Shown: positions 29,370-38,805 of the stretch, piece by piece | How the letters are laid out: every line of letters begins with the position of its first letter | How positions within the stretch are numbered: the stretch's first letter is position 1 | Assembly: GCA_963816555.1 (NCBI GenBank) | Contig: CAWFLD010000010.1 | Coordinates: 95,090 to 159,089 of the forward strand | From: Lutibaculum sp963816555 | Lineage (GTDB): Bacteria; Pseudomonadota; Alphaproteobacteria; Rhizobiales; Tepidamorphaceae | Direction: 5' to 3' | Length of the DNA: 64,000 nucleotides | Notes under the pieces: model-generated | What the model was told of the DNA's origin: nothing | Database searches by the model: none | The model's input: only the letters and a program-made list of their open reading frames with translations | Program-made: the position numbers and the translations under genes

Positions 29370-31040
29370 TCACGCCTCGTAGCTGACCCGGCCGTCGCAG
29401 ATCGTGACGATCGGGCGCACCTCGTGCAGGCGCGCGACGTCGGTGGCCTCGACGTCGCCGGAGAGCACGACCACGTCGGCGAGGTAGCCGGCCTTCAGCA
29501 TGCCCTTGCGGTCCTCCATGAACTCGACCCAGGCGCTGTCGCGCGTGTAGGCGACGAGCGCTTCCTGCAGCGTCGGGCGATGGTCGGGCAGGCCCGCCTT
29601 CCACGGCTTGCGGTTCAGCGCCTCGCGGATCGAGCCCATGGGGTCGATCGGCGAGACCGGCCAGTCGGTGGCGAAGACGAGCCGGGCGCCGCCCTCCTTC
29701 AGCGTCTTCCAGGCATAGGCGTAGGGCCACCGCGCCTCGCCGATGCGCGAGACGGTCGGCTGCAGCGGCAGGCCGGCCGAGCCCGGCGGGTGCACCGGCT
29801 GCACCGAGGCGACGACGCCGAGCCGGCCGAAGCGGTCGACGTCGTCGGGATGGACGACCTCGATGTGCTCGATGCGGTGGCGCGAATCGCGGGCGCCGTT
29901 GGCCCGGCGGGCCGCCTCGTAGCCGTCGAGCACCAGGCGCACGGCCCCGTCGCCGATCGCGTGCACCGCGATCTGCAGGCCGCGCCTGTCCGCGTCGGTC
30001 GCGAGGCCGGCGAAATGCTCGGGCGAGAACAGCGGCTCGCCCCGCCAGTCCGGCCGGTCGGCATAGGGCTCGATCATGACGGCGGTCCACGAATCGAGCA
30101 CGCCGTCGACGAAGACCTTCACGAAGTCCGAGCGCAGCATGTCGCCGGAGAAGCGCGCGCGCCATTCGACCGCCTTCTCCAGCGCCTCCATCGGCGTGAA
30201 GTTCTTCATGTGCAGCGGCACGCGCACGCGCGCCTTGAGCTCGCCGCGGCGCTGCAGCTCGTCCAGCAGCTCGAGCAGGTAGAGGTTGCCGTCCATGTTC
30301 TGGATCGAGGTGATGCCGTGGCGGGCGCAGTAGTCGAGCCCCTGCCGCAGCACCTCGAGGTCGTGCTCGCGCTCCGCCTCGCTCGGCGCGGGATCGGGCT
30401 CGCCGCCGGTGTCGAGGCCGAGGCGCTCGCGCCCGCCGGTCTCGCTCAGCCGGGCGACGGGGATGATCGCCGGCGGCTCGCGCAGCTCGCCCCCGGCCAG
30501 GCCGTCCTCGCCCATGACGATCTCGCTGCCCACCCCGACGTCGCGGCCCTCGAGGATGCCGGCCGCCTTCAGGGCCGCCGTGTTGGCCCAGGCGGTGTGG
30601 TGGTCGGGGGCGTACATCACGAACGCCCGGTCGGGCAGGATGCGGTCGAGATGGCGGCGGGTCACCGGCTCGTCGTCGCCGAGGATCGTGTAGTCGGCCG
30701 ACTGGCCGATCAGCAGGCGCTGGTCGGGGTGCGCCTCGGCATATTCGCTGACCGCCCGCTCCAGCGCCTCGAAGCCGTGCACGCCGTGGAGGTGCAGGTG
30801 CGGCAGCTCGGCGGCGCCGGTGAAGAGGTGCATGTGGGCTTCGTTGAAGCCCGGCAGGACGGTGCCGCCGGCCGCGTCGATCGTGCGCGTCGCCGGGCCC
30901 GCCAGCGCGGCGATCTCCGCGGTGGTGCCGACCGCGACGATGCGGTTGCCGGCGATCGCCAGCGCCTCCGCCCTCGGCGCGGCGTCGTCCATCGTCAGGA
31001 CGCGCGCATTGGTCACGATCAGGTCGGCGGTTTCGGGCAT
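29370..31040 (-). CDS. Amidohydrolase-family protein, YtcJ type
   Basis: 556 residues from ATG 31040. Metal-dependent hydrolase fold: N-terminal composite beta domain (LIVTNARVLTMDDAAP), first metal motif GFNEAHMHLF (about 64-73, His-x-His), HAIGDGAVRLVLDGY and HRIEHIEVVHPDD in the barrel, FATDWPVSPIDPM with the late metal-site Asp, and C-terminal LKAGYLADVVVLSGDV. The motif set matches amidohydrolase_3 (YtcJ-like) proteins, whose substrates are mostly unknown. No signal peptide. The next gene upstream on the strand, a DUF423 protein, lies 56 bp away. Confidence 0.85.
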   Translation of the reverse strand: MPETADLIVTNARVLTMDDAAPRAEALAIAGNRIVAVGTTAEIAALAGPATRTIDAAGGTVLPGFNEAHMHLFTGAAELPHLHLHGVHGFEALERAVSEYAEAHPDQRLLIGQSADYTILGDDEPVTRRHLDRILPDRAFVMYAPDHHTAWANTAALKAAGILEGRDVGVGSEIVMGEDGLAGGELREPPAIIPVARLSETGGRERLGLDTGGEPDPAPSEAEREHDLEVLRQGLDYCARHGITSIQNMDGNLYLLELLDELQRRGELKARVRVPLHMKNFTPMEALEKAVEWRARFSGDMLRSDFVKVFVDGVLDSWTAVMIEPYADRPDWRGEPLFSPEHFAGLATDADRRGLQIAVHAIGDGAVRLVLDGYEAARRANGARDSRHRIEHIEVVHPDDVDRFGRLGVVASVQPVHPPGSAGLPLQPTVSRIGEARWPYAYAWKTLKEGGARLVFATDWPVSPIDPMGSIREALNRKPWKAGLPDHRPTLQEALVAYTRDSAWVEFMEDRKGMLKAGYLADVVVLSGDVEATDVARLHEVRPIVTICDGRVSYEA

Positions 31041-31096
31041 GGCGGAAGGGTCCTCGTTGCGGGTGGCGGCCACTGTCTCGGGGGCGGAGCGTTGCG

Positions 31097-31489
31097 TCAA
31101 TCGGCCGGAGGGCGGGGGGCGTGGCCGCGCAGGAAGGCTGCGACCGCGACGGCGAGCCAGCCGAGGATCATCGTCGTGCCGCCATAGGGCGCGGTGCCCC
31201 ACAGGAGCTTGCTGCCCGCGAGGCCGCGCATGGCGAGATCGCCCGAGAACAGCGCCGCGCCGAGAAGCATCGCGGCGGCGGCGATCGTCATGAGGTTGCG
31301 GGCGGCGCCCGAGCTGCGGAGCGCGACGGCGAGGGCGCCGAGACTGCCGGCGGCCTGGAGGATGAGGAACTGGGCGCCGGTGGCGAGCATCGGCCCGCCG
31401 GCGGCGTGGGTCGCCAGCGCGGCGAGCGCCACGCCGGCCGCGCCCGCGAGCCCTGCGAGGCATAGGATCAGGCGGGACGCGAACGTCAT
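31097..31489 (-). CDS. DUF423 small membrane protein
   Basis: 130 residues from ATG 31489; upstream in-frame sequence is Arg-rich and not protein-like. Four hydrophobic segments and the family hallmarks are present: ALATHAAGG early, QAAGSLGALAVAL, LLGAALFSGDLAMR and LLWGTAPYGGTTMILGWLAVAVAAF. DUF423 (YwdK-like) proteins are inner-membrane proteins of unknown function. Confidence 0.85.
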   Translation of the reverse strand: MTFASRLILCLAGLAGAAGVALAALATHAAGGPMLATGAQFLILQAAGSLGALAVALRSSGAARNLMTIAAAAMLLGAALFSGDLAMRGLAGSKLLWGTAPYGGTTMILGWLAVAVAAFLRGHAPRPPAD

Positions 31490-32128
31490 GACTGCCTGTC
31501 CTGCTGCGACGGAGCGGGCGTGCCGCCGCCACTCCGCGTCTTCATGAACGGCGATCGAGCGGGTCGGGACGGCATGGCGGCCGCCGGGGAGTATCCGTCG
31601 GCGGCCGCGACGCACCGGCGACGATGTTCGCCGCCGCTCCCGGCCAGATCTGCGGGCCGCAGCCGGTATCCGCCGCTTTCGCGTCCAGTCTCGTCATGGT
31701 GGACCTGCCGCACCGCGTCGCGTCTCCTGAAGCTTGAGGGATGCGGGCGGTGGCGCGGACCGTCCCGACGAGGGCCCGAGCCTAGTCCGGCGCCGGCGAG
31801 ACCTCAACGTCGCCGGCGACGCCCACGCCGCGGCGCAGGGTCGCGATCGACCGCCTCCGGGAGATCCGGGTGAGGTCTCGTTGACCGGAATTGAAGATGA
31901 AGCTCGCCACGGGGCACGAAAGATGGCGCTGATCACGCGTCGGCCGTCCATGCGCGGCACGAATGCGGTGCCCTGAGCCTGCCGTCTGTGCGGCGATCGC
32001 CAGGACCCTCCGGAAGATGGGTCTCTCACTAAGTATTTCTTCTGATACATCTGCAACGAACAGGATCGAATCTTCTGTAGGTAGTAATACGTGGCGTACG
32101 GGCTCTTTGCGTCGGATATCGGTGCAAA
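31490..32128. other. 640-bp region without a recognisable gene
   Basis: Open frames here are short and lack family signatures or plausible ribosome sites. The left two-thirds has host-like GC; the right third (about 31980-32128) is distinctly AT-richer (AGTATTTCTTCTGATACATC and beyond) and before the IS1595 insertion was continuous with the equally AT-rich region upstream of the gene at 34452, so it may be the displaced upstream part of that gene's promoter region. Confidence 0.5.
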
Positions 32129-32219
32129 GAAGCGTTACTGCTTATCCCGTTCGCTCCGGCGCTAACCATATGTGGCGTTTCGGCGTGACAGCGAGCGTCG
32201 CCTGCCCTATGCCGGCATC

Positions 32220-33302
32220 ATGGCCGAGGCCCTGTTCCCCACGCGCTGGAAGCACGACAAGCCGCCGTCGCTCGAGCGGTTCATGGCGGACTTCCCCGAC
32301 GACTATGCCTGCGCCGAGCATCTCGCCGGGCGCCGTTGGCCGGACGGCTTCGTCTGCCCGCACTGCGGCTCGAAGAAGGGCTGGCGCCTCGAGGCGAAGC
32401 CGTGGGTCTGGGAGTGCGCCGGGAAGGGCGAGGCACCCGGCTGCCGCAGGCAGACCTCCGTCATCGCCGGGACGGTCATGCACGGCACGCACCTGCCGCT
32501 GAGGACCTGGTTCATCGCGGCGTACCTCGTCGCGACGCACTCGAACGGGATCTCCGCCCTGCAGCTCCAGCCGAAGATCGGCGTGGGGTCCTACAAGACG
32601 GCCTGGCTGCTGCTGCACAAGCTGCGCCGGGCCATGGTCGCGCCCGACCGGACGCCGCTCGAGGGCGACGTCGAGATCGACGAGACGAGCATCCCGTTCC
32701 GGAGGGCGGACGAGTCCCCGACGGGCGGCCAGGGCAAGAGCACCGTCGGCAAGATGTTCATCATCGGCGCCGTCGAGAAGCGAGGCGGCCGCAGCGCGGG
32801 CCGGATCCGCCTCCAGCGCATCCCCGAGGACACCGGCCGCTACATCCGGCCGTTCGTCGAGGAGAACACGGCGCCGGGCTCCGCGATCTACACCGACGCC
32901 AACAGCTCCTATCTCGGCATTCCCGAGCGGACGCACATCCCGCGGAACCTGAGCGCCCGCAACGAGCTGCCCGCCCACATCACCTTCGAGCGGATCCATA
33001 GGGTTTTCTCGAACCTGAAGCGCTGGGGTCTCGGCACCTATCACGGGCTGCGCGACAAGCACGCCGACGCCTACCTGAACGAGTTCGTCTTCCGCTGGAA
33101 TCGGAGACGCCTCTTCCGCTACGCCATCGACCGCATGCTCGGCATCGGCCAGTCGCTGCCGCCGATCCCCTACCGCGACATCGTCGGCGACACCTCGGAG
33201 TGGAAGGCGCAGCGGGCTGACAAGATCCTGGCCATGGTCGCGCCGGAGAGACGGCAGGCCGCCAAGAACCATCGCATCCGCCCAGGGGATCACGGTCCTT
33301 GA
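32220..33302 (+). CDS. IS1595-family transposase
   Basis: 360 residues from ATG 32220; an in-frame GTG at 32172 lies inside the terminal repeat and is less likely. An N-terminal zinc ribbon (CPHCGSKKGWRL, then a second Cys pair around WECAGKGEAPGC, about 42-82) precedes the ISXO2-like DDE/N domain: first Asp in VEIDETSIPFR, second in IYTDANSSYLG, and third acidic/Asn position near HRVFSNLKRWGLGTYHGL. NEFVFRWNRR is the closing family motif. It is complete, with host-like GC. Confidence 0.92.
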   Translation: MAEALFPTRWKHDKPPSLERFMADFPDDYACAEHLAGRRWPDGFVCPHCGSKKGWRLEAKPWVWECAGKGEAPGCRRQTSVIAGTVMHGTHLPLRTWFIAAYLVATHSNGISALQLQPKIGVGSYKTAWLLLHKLRRAMVAPDRTPLEGDVEIDETSIPFRRADESPTGGQGKSTVGKMFIIGAVEKRGGRSAGRIRLQRIPEDTGRYIRPFVEENTAPGSAIYTDANSSYLGIPERTHIPRNLSARNELPAHITFERIHRVFSNLKRWGLGTYHGLRDKHADAYLNEFVFRWNRRRLFRYAIDRMLGIGQSLPPIPYRDIVGDTSEWKAQRADKILAMVAPERRQAAKNHRIRPGDHGP

Positions 33303-33514
33303 GGCGCTGGCACAGGTGCCGCGGTCGACGGAGGGCAAGACCTACGAGAGGCGGAAACCCTCCCGCCCGGTGCTATGCCCGCGACGGGAAGGCGAAGAGC
33401 GGTTCACGGGGCGATACCGGCATCCGTCCCGCACCAAGTTCGGTGAAGCTGGATACCTTTCCTGACCGAGCCAACCCGGCCTAGCTCCAACGCACCCCGT
33501 CCTTGGTGCGATGA

Positions 33515-33787
33515 CTATCGCAGCCCCGGCCCGGTTTCACCGGCATCTTCCGGCATTTCGTCGCCGGGTTCCGGAGGCAAGCTTGGAAGAGAATCCAGCA
33601 GGGCAAGCGCTGCTTCGGGATCACCTCGCTTTGCCCGCTCGCGCATCATCTTCAATCCACGGCGGTGGCCGAGACCGTCTGCGATCAAGGCGAGGAAAAG
33701 CTGGTTGATGGACACGTGCTCTTCCTCCGCTGCCTGGCGGGCTTCATCGAGAACGTGATCTGGAACCCTCAGGGGATACTGGCTCAT
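33515..33787 (-). CDS. Ribbon-helix-helix antitoxin (passenger gene)
   Basis: 90 residues. The first 45 form a ribbon-helix-helix pattern: strand YPLRVPDHVLDEARQAAEE followed by HVSINQLFLALIADGLG. The acidic C-terminal tail (EPGDEMPEDAGETGPG) would neutralise the toxin. Its ATG overlaps the toxin stop by 4 bp (ATGA), so toxin and antitoxin are translated together; toxin-first order is the less common arrangement. Base composition is lower in GC than the host genes around the element, consistent with acquired cargo. Confidence 0.82.
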   Translation of the reverse strand: MSQYPLRVPDHVLDEARQAAEEEHVSINQLFLALIADGLGHRRGLKMMRERAKRGDPEAALALLDSLPSLPPEPGDEMPEDAGETGPGLR

Positions 33788-34221
33788 CCTGGCTTCCTTT
33801 CGTGGCGAAGGTCCAAAACAAAATCGTGTGCGGACATGACGGCAAGGCCGAACTTCGGCAGGGATGGATGGCGAAAATGCCTATCGTCCGTGACAATCAG
33901 CCGTGCCTGCGCCGCTAGCGCGCATTCAACAAAGAGATCGTCCTTCGGATCATCGAGGAACGGCCTGAAGCGGATTTGCGGAAGGCTCTCTACCGCTCTT
34001 GTGCAAATGGCATCCAGAAGCATGTCTATCCCGCGATGGTCGATGATCGGCGGCGTTCCCACCTGCCCTGGCCGTTTCAACACATCCTCGTACTCAAAGA
34101 TGACGGCCGGGCTTGCGGCAAAGGCAATCTCTCCGGACAGCATGCCTTTGAGCACATAGCCCGATGCGCCGAGATTGGAGCGCACGCCGCGCAGGATGAC
34201 GTTCGTGTCAGCAACGATCAT
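33784..34221 (-). CDS. PIN-domain toxin (passenger gene)
   Basis: 145 residues from ATG 34221; a TTG at 34257 would add 12 residues but runs through the operator palindrome. PIN acidic residues appear in order: Asp in MIVADTNVILRG, Glu in VIFEYEDVL, Asp in LDDPKDDLFVECALAA and Asp in LIVTDDRHF. These are the magnesium ligands of PIN ribonucleases of the COG1569 type. It presumably cleaves RNA when released from the RHH partner. It is encoded inside the IS1595 element, antisense to the transposase. Confidence 0.87.
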   Translation of the reverse strand: MIVADTNVILRGVRSNLGASGYVLKGMLSGEIAFAASPAVIFEYEDVLKRPGQVGTPPIIDHRGIDMLLDAICTRAVESLPQIRFRPFLDDPKDDLFVECALAAQARLIVTDDRHFRHPSLPKFGLAVMSAHDFVLDLRHERKPG

Positions 34222-34234
34222 GAGGGGAAATCTA

Positions 34235-34250
34235 ATATCACATATGATAT
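34235..34250 (-). promoter_or_regulatory. Operator-like inverted repeat upstream of the toxin gene
   Basis: ATATCA-N4-TGATAT is a perfect 6-bp inverted repeat 14 bp upstream of the toxin start. RHH antitoxins commonly bind such half-sites and repress their own operon; binding here is inferred. Confidence 0.5.
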
Positions 34251-34451
34251 CGGTCAATCCTTCGTTCTCCTTGGGGCGCAGATATCGGCGGTACCATATG
34301 TGGTCTGTCCCGGAGCAAACGGGATAAGCAGTGAAGCGTTTACGATCGCGCCACGATGCCTGCCGCGTTTACAGATAATGAACCCATATGCGGTTCATTG
34401 GCATGCGTGGATGAAGCGAATGCTTTGTATATCAGGTATACGAGAAGCAGA

Positions 34452-34940
34452 ATGAGTTTCAGACGAACGATTTTTCTCGCTCTTGCCGCGATTCTGGTGG
34501 TCGTGTCCGGCCCCGGCTCACGCGTGTCGGCAAATTCGGTCGATCTGAGGATCGAGGACGGCGCGCGCAACCAGGTGCTCATCCTCGGCCGGGACGGCAT
34601 GAAGGCGCTCGGCTGGGAGACGCTGACGACGATCACCCCCTGGACGAAGAAGCCGATCGCGTTCGGCGGCGTCTCGCTCAAGCGGATCCTGGACCACGCC
34701 GGGATCACGGCGCCGTCGGTCGAGGCGATCGCCCTCAACGACTACCGGGCGAACGTGGACGTGGCGGAGGCGGTCGAGTGGGGCGCCTTCGTGGCCTGCG
34801 AGGCCGACGGAGAGCCGATCTCGGTGCGCGACAAGGGGCCCTGCTGGATCGTCTTTCCCTGGTCGCAGCGGCCGGAGCTCGACAACGGCAACGTCCAGGC
34901 CGTGTCCGTCTGGCAACTTCACGTGCTTCGCGCCCTCTGA
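34452..34940 (+). CDS. Periplasmic molybdopterin-oxidoreductase-fold protein
   Basis: 162 residues from ATG 34452. Signal peptide MSFRRTIFLALAAILVVVSG with cleavage near VSA. The mature part (LTTITPWTKKPIAFGGVSLKRILDHAG, then ALNDYRANVD and VRDKGPCWIVFPW) matches the small sulfite-oxidase-like molybdopterin-binding fold without the cofactor-ligating cysteine region of full enzymes. Such proteins often precede a GGDEF/EAL gene, as here (29-bp gap), and may act as a periplasmic sensor for it. Cofactor binding is not shown by sequence. Confidence 0.75.
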   Translation: MSFRRTIFLALAAILVVVSGPGSRVSANSVDLRIEDGARNQVLILGRDGMKALGWETLTTITPWTKKPIAFGGVSLKRILDHAGITAPSVEAIALNDYRANVDVAEAVEWGAFVACEADGEPISVRDKGPCWIVFPWSQRPELDNGNVQAVSVWQLHVLRAL

Positions 34941-34969
34941 GGCGGCTTAACAACAGGGGGGCTGGCGCG

Positions 34970-37363
34970 ATGCGGCTGCGCTGGAAGTCACGGCGTCCGA
35001 GGGCGCTCGCATATCTGATCCTGCTCTCCGTCCTGATCGTGCTGGGTGGTCTCGTCCTGCGCGACGGCAGCATGGTGAAGACGACGCGCCTCGAGGCGGA
35101 GCGATACGAATCGGCCACCGCCTGGCCGGTCCTGCAGGCGCGCGTCGAGGTGGCGCGCTTCCGCGAGGCGCTGGCGCGGCACGTCGCCGGCGACGCCGCC
35201 GTCACCTTCGACAACGTCCTCATGCGGTTCGACATATTGTGGAGCCGCGTTCCCCTGCTCGACACCGAGCTCGTCCTGCCGATCGAGCTCGACGGCCTGA
35301 CGGTCGACCAGGCGAAGACGCACGCCCGTTCGGCGCTCGAAACCCTGGATCGCAAGCTTGCCGGTCTCCGCGACGCCCGCGGGCGGTTCGATCTCCTCGC
35401 CAGGGCCGACGCGCTGCTCGAGCCGGTCGCCTCGGACCTGCAGTCGCTGCTCGTCGGCTTCCAGGTCGAGCGCCACCGCCTGTTCGAGGCGACGCGGCAG
35501 GGCATCCTCCAGCTCGGGCGGCACCACGCGCTGACCGTCTCCGGCTTCTTCCTCGTCGCCTCGCTGCTTCTCGCCATGTCTCTGCTCGAGGCGCAGGGCG
35601 CCCGCCGGGCGGAGCGCCGCTTCCGGCACTTCGCCATGAGCGCCTCGGACCTGCTGTGGGAGGTCAACGAGCGGTTCCAGCTCACCTTCGTTTCGGAGCG
35701 GAAGGGCGGCAGCTTCTGCAGCACCGGGGCCGACGTGTCGCAGTCCGGCCCCGGACTGTGCGTCGGCGCGTGGGACCGGCTGACGAGCGCGGAGACGCCG
35801 ACCCGGGAATGGCAGCAGCACCTGCGCGACCTCGCCGCGCACCGCCCTTTCCGCAACGTCAGGCGCAAGTTCGTGAATTCCTCCGGAGAGGTCGTCACCT
35901 GGCAGGCCTCCGGCACGCCGATCTTCGACGGCGCCGGCCGCTTCCGGGGCTATCGCGGCGTGGCGAGCGACATCACGCCGAAGCTCGAGCAGGAGGAGCG
36001 GATCCAGTACCTGGCCGAGCACGACCCGCTCACCGGTCTCCTGAACCGGACGGCGGCGCAGGCGTGCCTGACGCAGATGCTGGCCGACGCGCGCCGGCGC
36101 GGCGGCGGCTTCGTGCTGATGGTGCTCGACCTCGACGGCTTCAACAACGTCAACGACACGCACGGCCACCACGTCGGCGACGCGGCGCTGGCCATGATCG
36201 GCTCGCGGCTGCGCGAGGCGGTGCCGGAAGCCGAGCTCGTCGCCCGGATCGGTGGCGACGAGTTCGCCGTGGCCTTCGTGCCGCGCAGCCTCGATCACCG
36301 CGACATCGAGCTGGTCGCCGACCGGCTGCTGGCGAGCCTCGACCGGCCGATTTCGGTCGGCGGCAAGGAGCTTCTCGTCAACGCCTGCGCCGGTCTTGCG
36401 GTCTTCCCGCGCGACGGCATGACGGTCGACCGTCTCCTGAAGGGCGCCGACCTCGCCCTGTTCGCCGCCAAGGACGCGATCACCGGCCGCATCCGCTTCT
36501 ACGACCGCTCGCTGCTCGAGGAGGCGGAGCGCCGGCGGCAGATCGAGCGGGCGCTGAAGGTGGCGCTGGAGACCGGCGGCATCGACGTGCACTACCAGCC
36601 GCTCGTCTGCCTGCAGAACGGCGCGACCCTCGCCTTCGAGGCGCTGGCGCGCTGGGAGGACCCGATCCTCGGGCGGGTGCCGCCGGGCGTCTTCGTCCCG
36701 ATCGCCGAGCAGACGAACCTGATCGACGACATCGGCCGCTGCGTCCTGCGCCGCGCGTGCTGCGACGCGGCCGCGTGGCAGGGGCCGCTCGCCGGGGCCT
36801 CCGTCTCGGTCAACCTGTCGCCGGCGCAGTTCCGCACGGACGTCGCCGCGCTCGTCGACGAGGCGCTCGCCCTCTCCGGGCTGCATCCCTCGCGGCTGAT
36901 CCTGGAGATCACCGAGACGGTGCTGATGCAGGACAGCGGCGAGACGCTGCGCACGCTGAACGCGCTGTCGGCGCAGGGCGTCGAGCTGGCGATCGACGAT
37001 TTCGGCGCCGGCTACACGAGCCTCGCCTATCTGAAGAAGTTCCCGGTCCACAAGATCAAGCTCGACCGCAGCTTCGTCAGCGACCTCGAGGACAGCGCCG
37101 ACAGCCGGCTGATCATCGAGGCGATGGTCAAGCTCGCCCACGTGCTGGGCCTCGCGACCGTCGCGGAGGGCGTGGAGACGGAGGGGCAGCTCCAGTTCCT
37201 GAAGTCGGTCGGCTGCGACCAGGTCCAGGGCTATCTCCTCGGCCGGCCCGCGCCGCTCGACGGGGTGCTGGCGCGCCGGCTGCGCGAGGCGGCGGAGGAG
37301 ATGCGGCGGGGCCCGCAGCCCGGGGCCGCCCCCGAGGTGGAGATGCTGCCCGCCTCGCTGTGA
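34970..37363 (+). CDS. Membrane GGDEF-EAL protein (cyclic di-GMP turnover)
   Basis: 797 residues from ATG 34970. Membrane helices at about 15-33 and 183-203 bracket a periplasmic sensor region. A PAS-like domain follows (about 220-345, with RKFVNSSGEVVTWQASGTPI), then a GGDEF domain with an intact RIGGDEF motif (about 425) and an EAL domain with FEALARW (about 555), EITETVLMQD, DDFGAGYTSLAYL and KLDRSFV. Both catalytic signatures look complete, so either cyclase or phosphodiesterase activity is possible. The adjacent periplasmic protein upstream is a candidate partner for the sensor region. Confidence 0.92.
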   Translation: MRLRWKSRRPRALAYLILLSVLIVLGGLVLRDGSMVKTTRLEAERYESATAWPVLQARVEVARFREALARHVAGDAAVTFDNVLMRFDILWSRVPLLDTELVLPIELDGLTVDQAKTHARSALETLDRKLAGLRDARGRFDLLARADALLEPVASDLQSLLVGFQVERHRLFEATRQGILQLGRHHALTVSGFFLVASLLLAMSLLEAQGARRAERRFRHFAMSASDLLWEVNERFQLTFVSERKGGSFCSTGADVSQSGPGLCVGAWDRLTSAETPTREWQQHLRDLAAHRPFRNVRRKFVNSSGEVVTWQASGTPIFDGAGRFRGYRGVASDITPKLEQEERIQYLAEHDPLTGLLNRTAAQACLTQMLADARRRGGGFVLMVLDLDGFNNVNDTHGHHVGDAALAMIGSRLREAVPEAELVARIGGDEFAVAFVPRSLDHRDIELVADRLLASLDRPISVGGKELLVNACAGLAVFPRDGMTVDRLLKGADLALFAAKDAITGRIRFYDRSLLEEAERRRQIERALKVALETGGIDVHYQPLVCLQNGATLAFEALARWEDPILGRVPPGVFVPIAEQTNLIDDIGRCVLRRACCDAAAWQGPLAGASVSVNLSPAQFRTDVAALVDEALALSGLHPSRLILEITETVLMQDSGETLRTLNALSAQGVELAIDDFGAGYTSLAYLKKFPVHKIKLDRSFVSDLEDSADSRLIIEAMVKLAHVLGLATVAEGVETEGQLQFLKSVGCDQVQGYLLGRPAPLDGVLARRLREAAEEMRRGPQPGAAPEVEMLPASL

Positions 37364-37370
37364 GCCGGCC

Positions 37371-38568
37371 TCAGATGCCGGCCCGGCGTCCGCGCCGGTG
37401 CCGGATCAGCGCATCCACCGACTTCTCCACCACGAAGCCGGCCGCGAGGCCCCACGCGGCGTTGAGGAAGAGCGTCGCCGCCGCGGCGGCGGCGATGGTC
37501 GGCCAGCAGCGCGGCCGGGCGTCGAAGAGCCGCTTCGAGGTGGCGAGGTCGGCGCCGGCGAAGGCGAGGAGCGCGCCGAGCGCGGCGCCCGGCATCAGCG
37601 CGATCGCCACGACGATCTTCGATCCGAGGAGCGCGAGGAGGGCGAGGAGCGCCAGCCCCAGCAGCACCGTCGCGAGCCCGCTGCGCGCGCCGAAGCGCCA
37701 CTGCGCCTGCAGGCCGCCGGCCCCGTGGCACATCGGCATGGCGCCGAGCGGCGCGAGCAGCAGGTTCGCGATGCCCGTCGAGAGCGACAGGTTGCGCTCG
37801 CTCGCCCTGTGGAAATCGTGTGGAAAGAGATCGCGCGACAGGGCGGCGGTCAGGATCACCGCGTTCGTCAGGGTCAGCGCGAGCTGCGGCAGGACGGCGA
37901 TCGTCAGCGCGTCGCGGAAGTCGGCGAGCGAGGGCCAGGCCGCCATCGTCCAGCCATGCAGCGCCGCGGGCACGCGGGCCGCGTCGCCGGTGACCCAGCC
38001 GTAGCCGAGCGCCAGCGCCACGAGCACGGCGGCGGCGGGAAGCCGCGGACCACCTGAGCATCGCGAGCAGCAGGGCGACGCTCGCCGCGGCGAGCCACGG
38101 CATCTGCGCCATCAGCGACAGGCCGACCGAGATCATCGTCAGGCCGAGGCCGAGCTGCAGCCCCGCCGTCACGGATTGCGGCACCAGCCGCGCGAGGCGC
38201 TGGGCGAGGCCGCTGACGCCGAGCACCAGCATCGTCGCGCCGATCGCGAGCCCCGACGCGGCGATCCCGCCGGGCGTGAGATGGCCGGTGAGGATGACCG
38301 CGCCGATCGCCTTCATCGGCTGCACGGCGATCGGGATGCCGTAGAACAGGCCCGTCGAGATCAGGAAGACGGCGAAGCCGCCGAACACGCCGATCGGGCT
38401 CAGCCCGGCGATCGTGGTCGCGCCGAGCGCATAGGGCAGGAGCGTGCCGAGGTCGCCGAAGGCTCCGCCGATGTCCCCGAGGATGCGCGCACGCGCAGGG
38501 GAGGGCGCGCCCGCAGACGACGGCTGCGGCGTCTCTCTCCTCCGGCTGGTGTTCCGCTCGGCGCTCAT
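37371..38568 (-). CDS. MOT1-type sulfate/molybdate transporter (frame break near 38047)
   Basis: About 399 residues across one break. The first frame gives LGDIGGAFGDLGTLLPYALG and many membrane helices to LLLAMLRWS; the rest (VLVALALGYGWVTGD to the C-terminus RRGRRAGI) is in the next frame. The junction is in TCCGCGGCTTCCC, where one base is extra or two are missing. GDIGGAFGDLGTL and the later PMCHGAGGLQAQWRFGARSG are signatures of the MFS_MOT1 family of high-affinity molybdate or sulfate importers. It diverges from a metal-chelate-type ABC importer and ends 7 bp from the GGDEF-EAL stop. Confidence 0.83.
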
Positions 38569-38805
38569 TCCTCGTCCCGTGCCGTTGCCGCGGCCGGCAC
38601 CACCTCGGCACCGGCGCGCAGATACGTCCAGTCCTTATTCTAGGGCAGGACGCGCACGTCCAGAAGGCGGTTGCTGCGAAAGACGCCGGATCCATGCGAA
38701 AATTCCGCGCGCTGGCCGAATTCCCGGAAGTTGCGCATAGTGCGGCTCGACAGTCGCAACGGATGAGCCGGTCGCGGGGAGCGGCCGGGATCTCGGGAGG
38801 GGGAG

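Larger units (their letters stand above)
32137..34332 (+). mobile_element. IS1595-family element carrying a toxin-antitoxin pair
   Basis: 2196 bp. The two ends are inverted repeats of 39 bp (32137-32175 and 34294-34332) matching at 32 positions, beginning ACTGCTTATCCCGTT on both sides. They are flanked by a perfect 8-bp duplication GAAGCGTT (32129-32136 and 34333-34340), the duplication length known for IS1595 elements. Inside are a transposase and, in opposite orientation, a PIN toxin and RHH antitoxin as passenger genes. Family assignment rests on the transposase and the 8-bp duplication. The sharp ends and intact genes suggest a recent, possibly active insertion. Confidence 0.9.

Noticed and set aside
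31694..32056. Minus-strand frame in the gap left of the IS1595 element
   Set aside because: Composition is Pro/Ser/Arg-rich with no structure, and it crosses a GC-content boundary.
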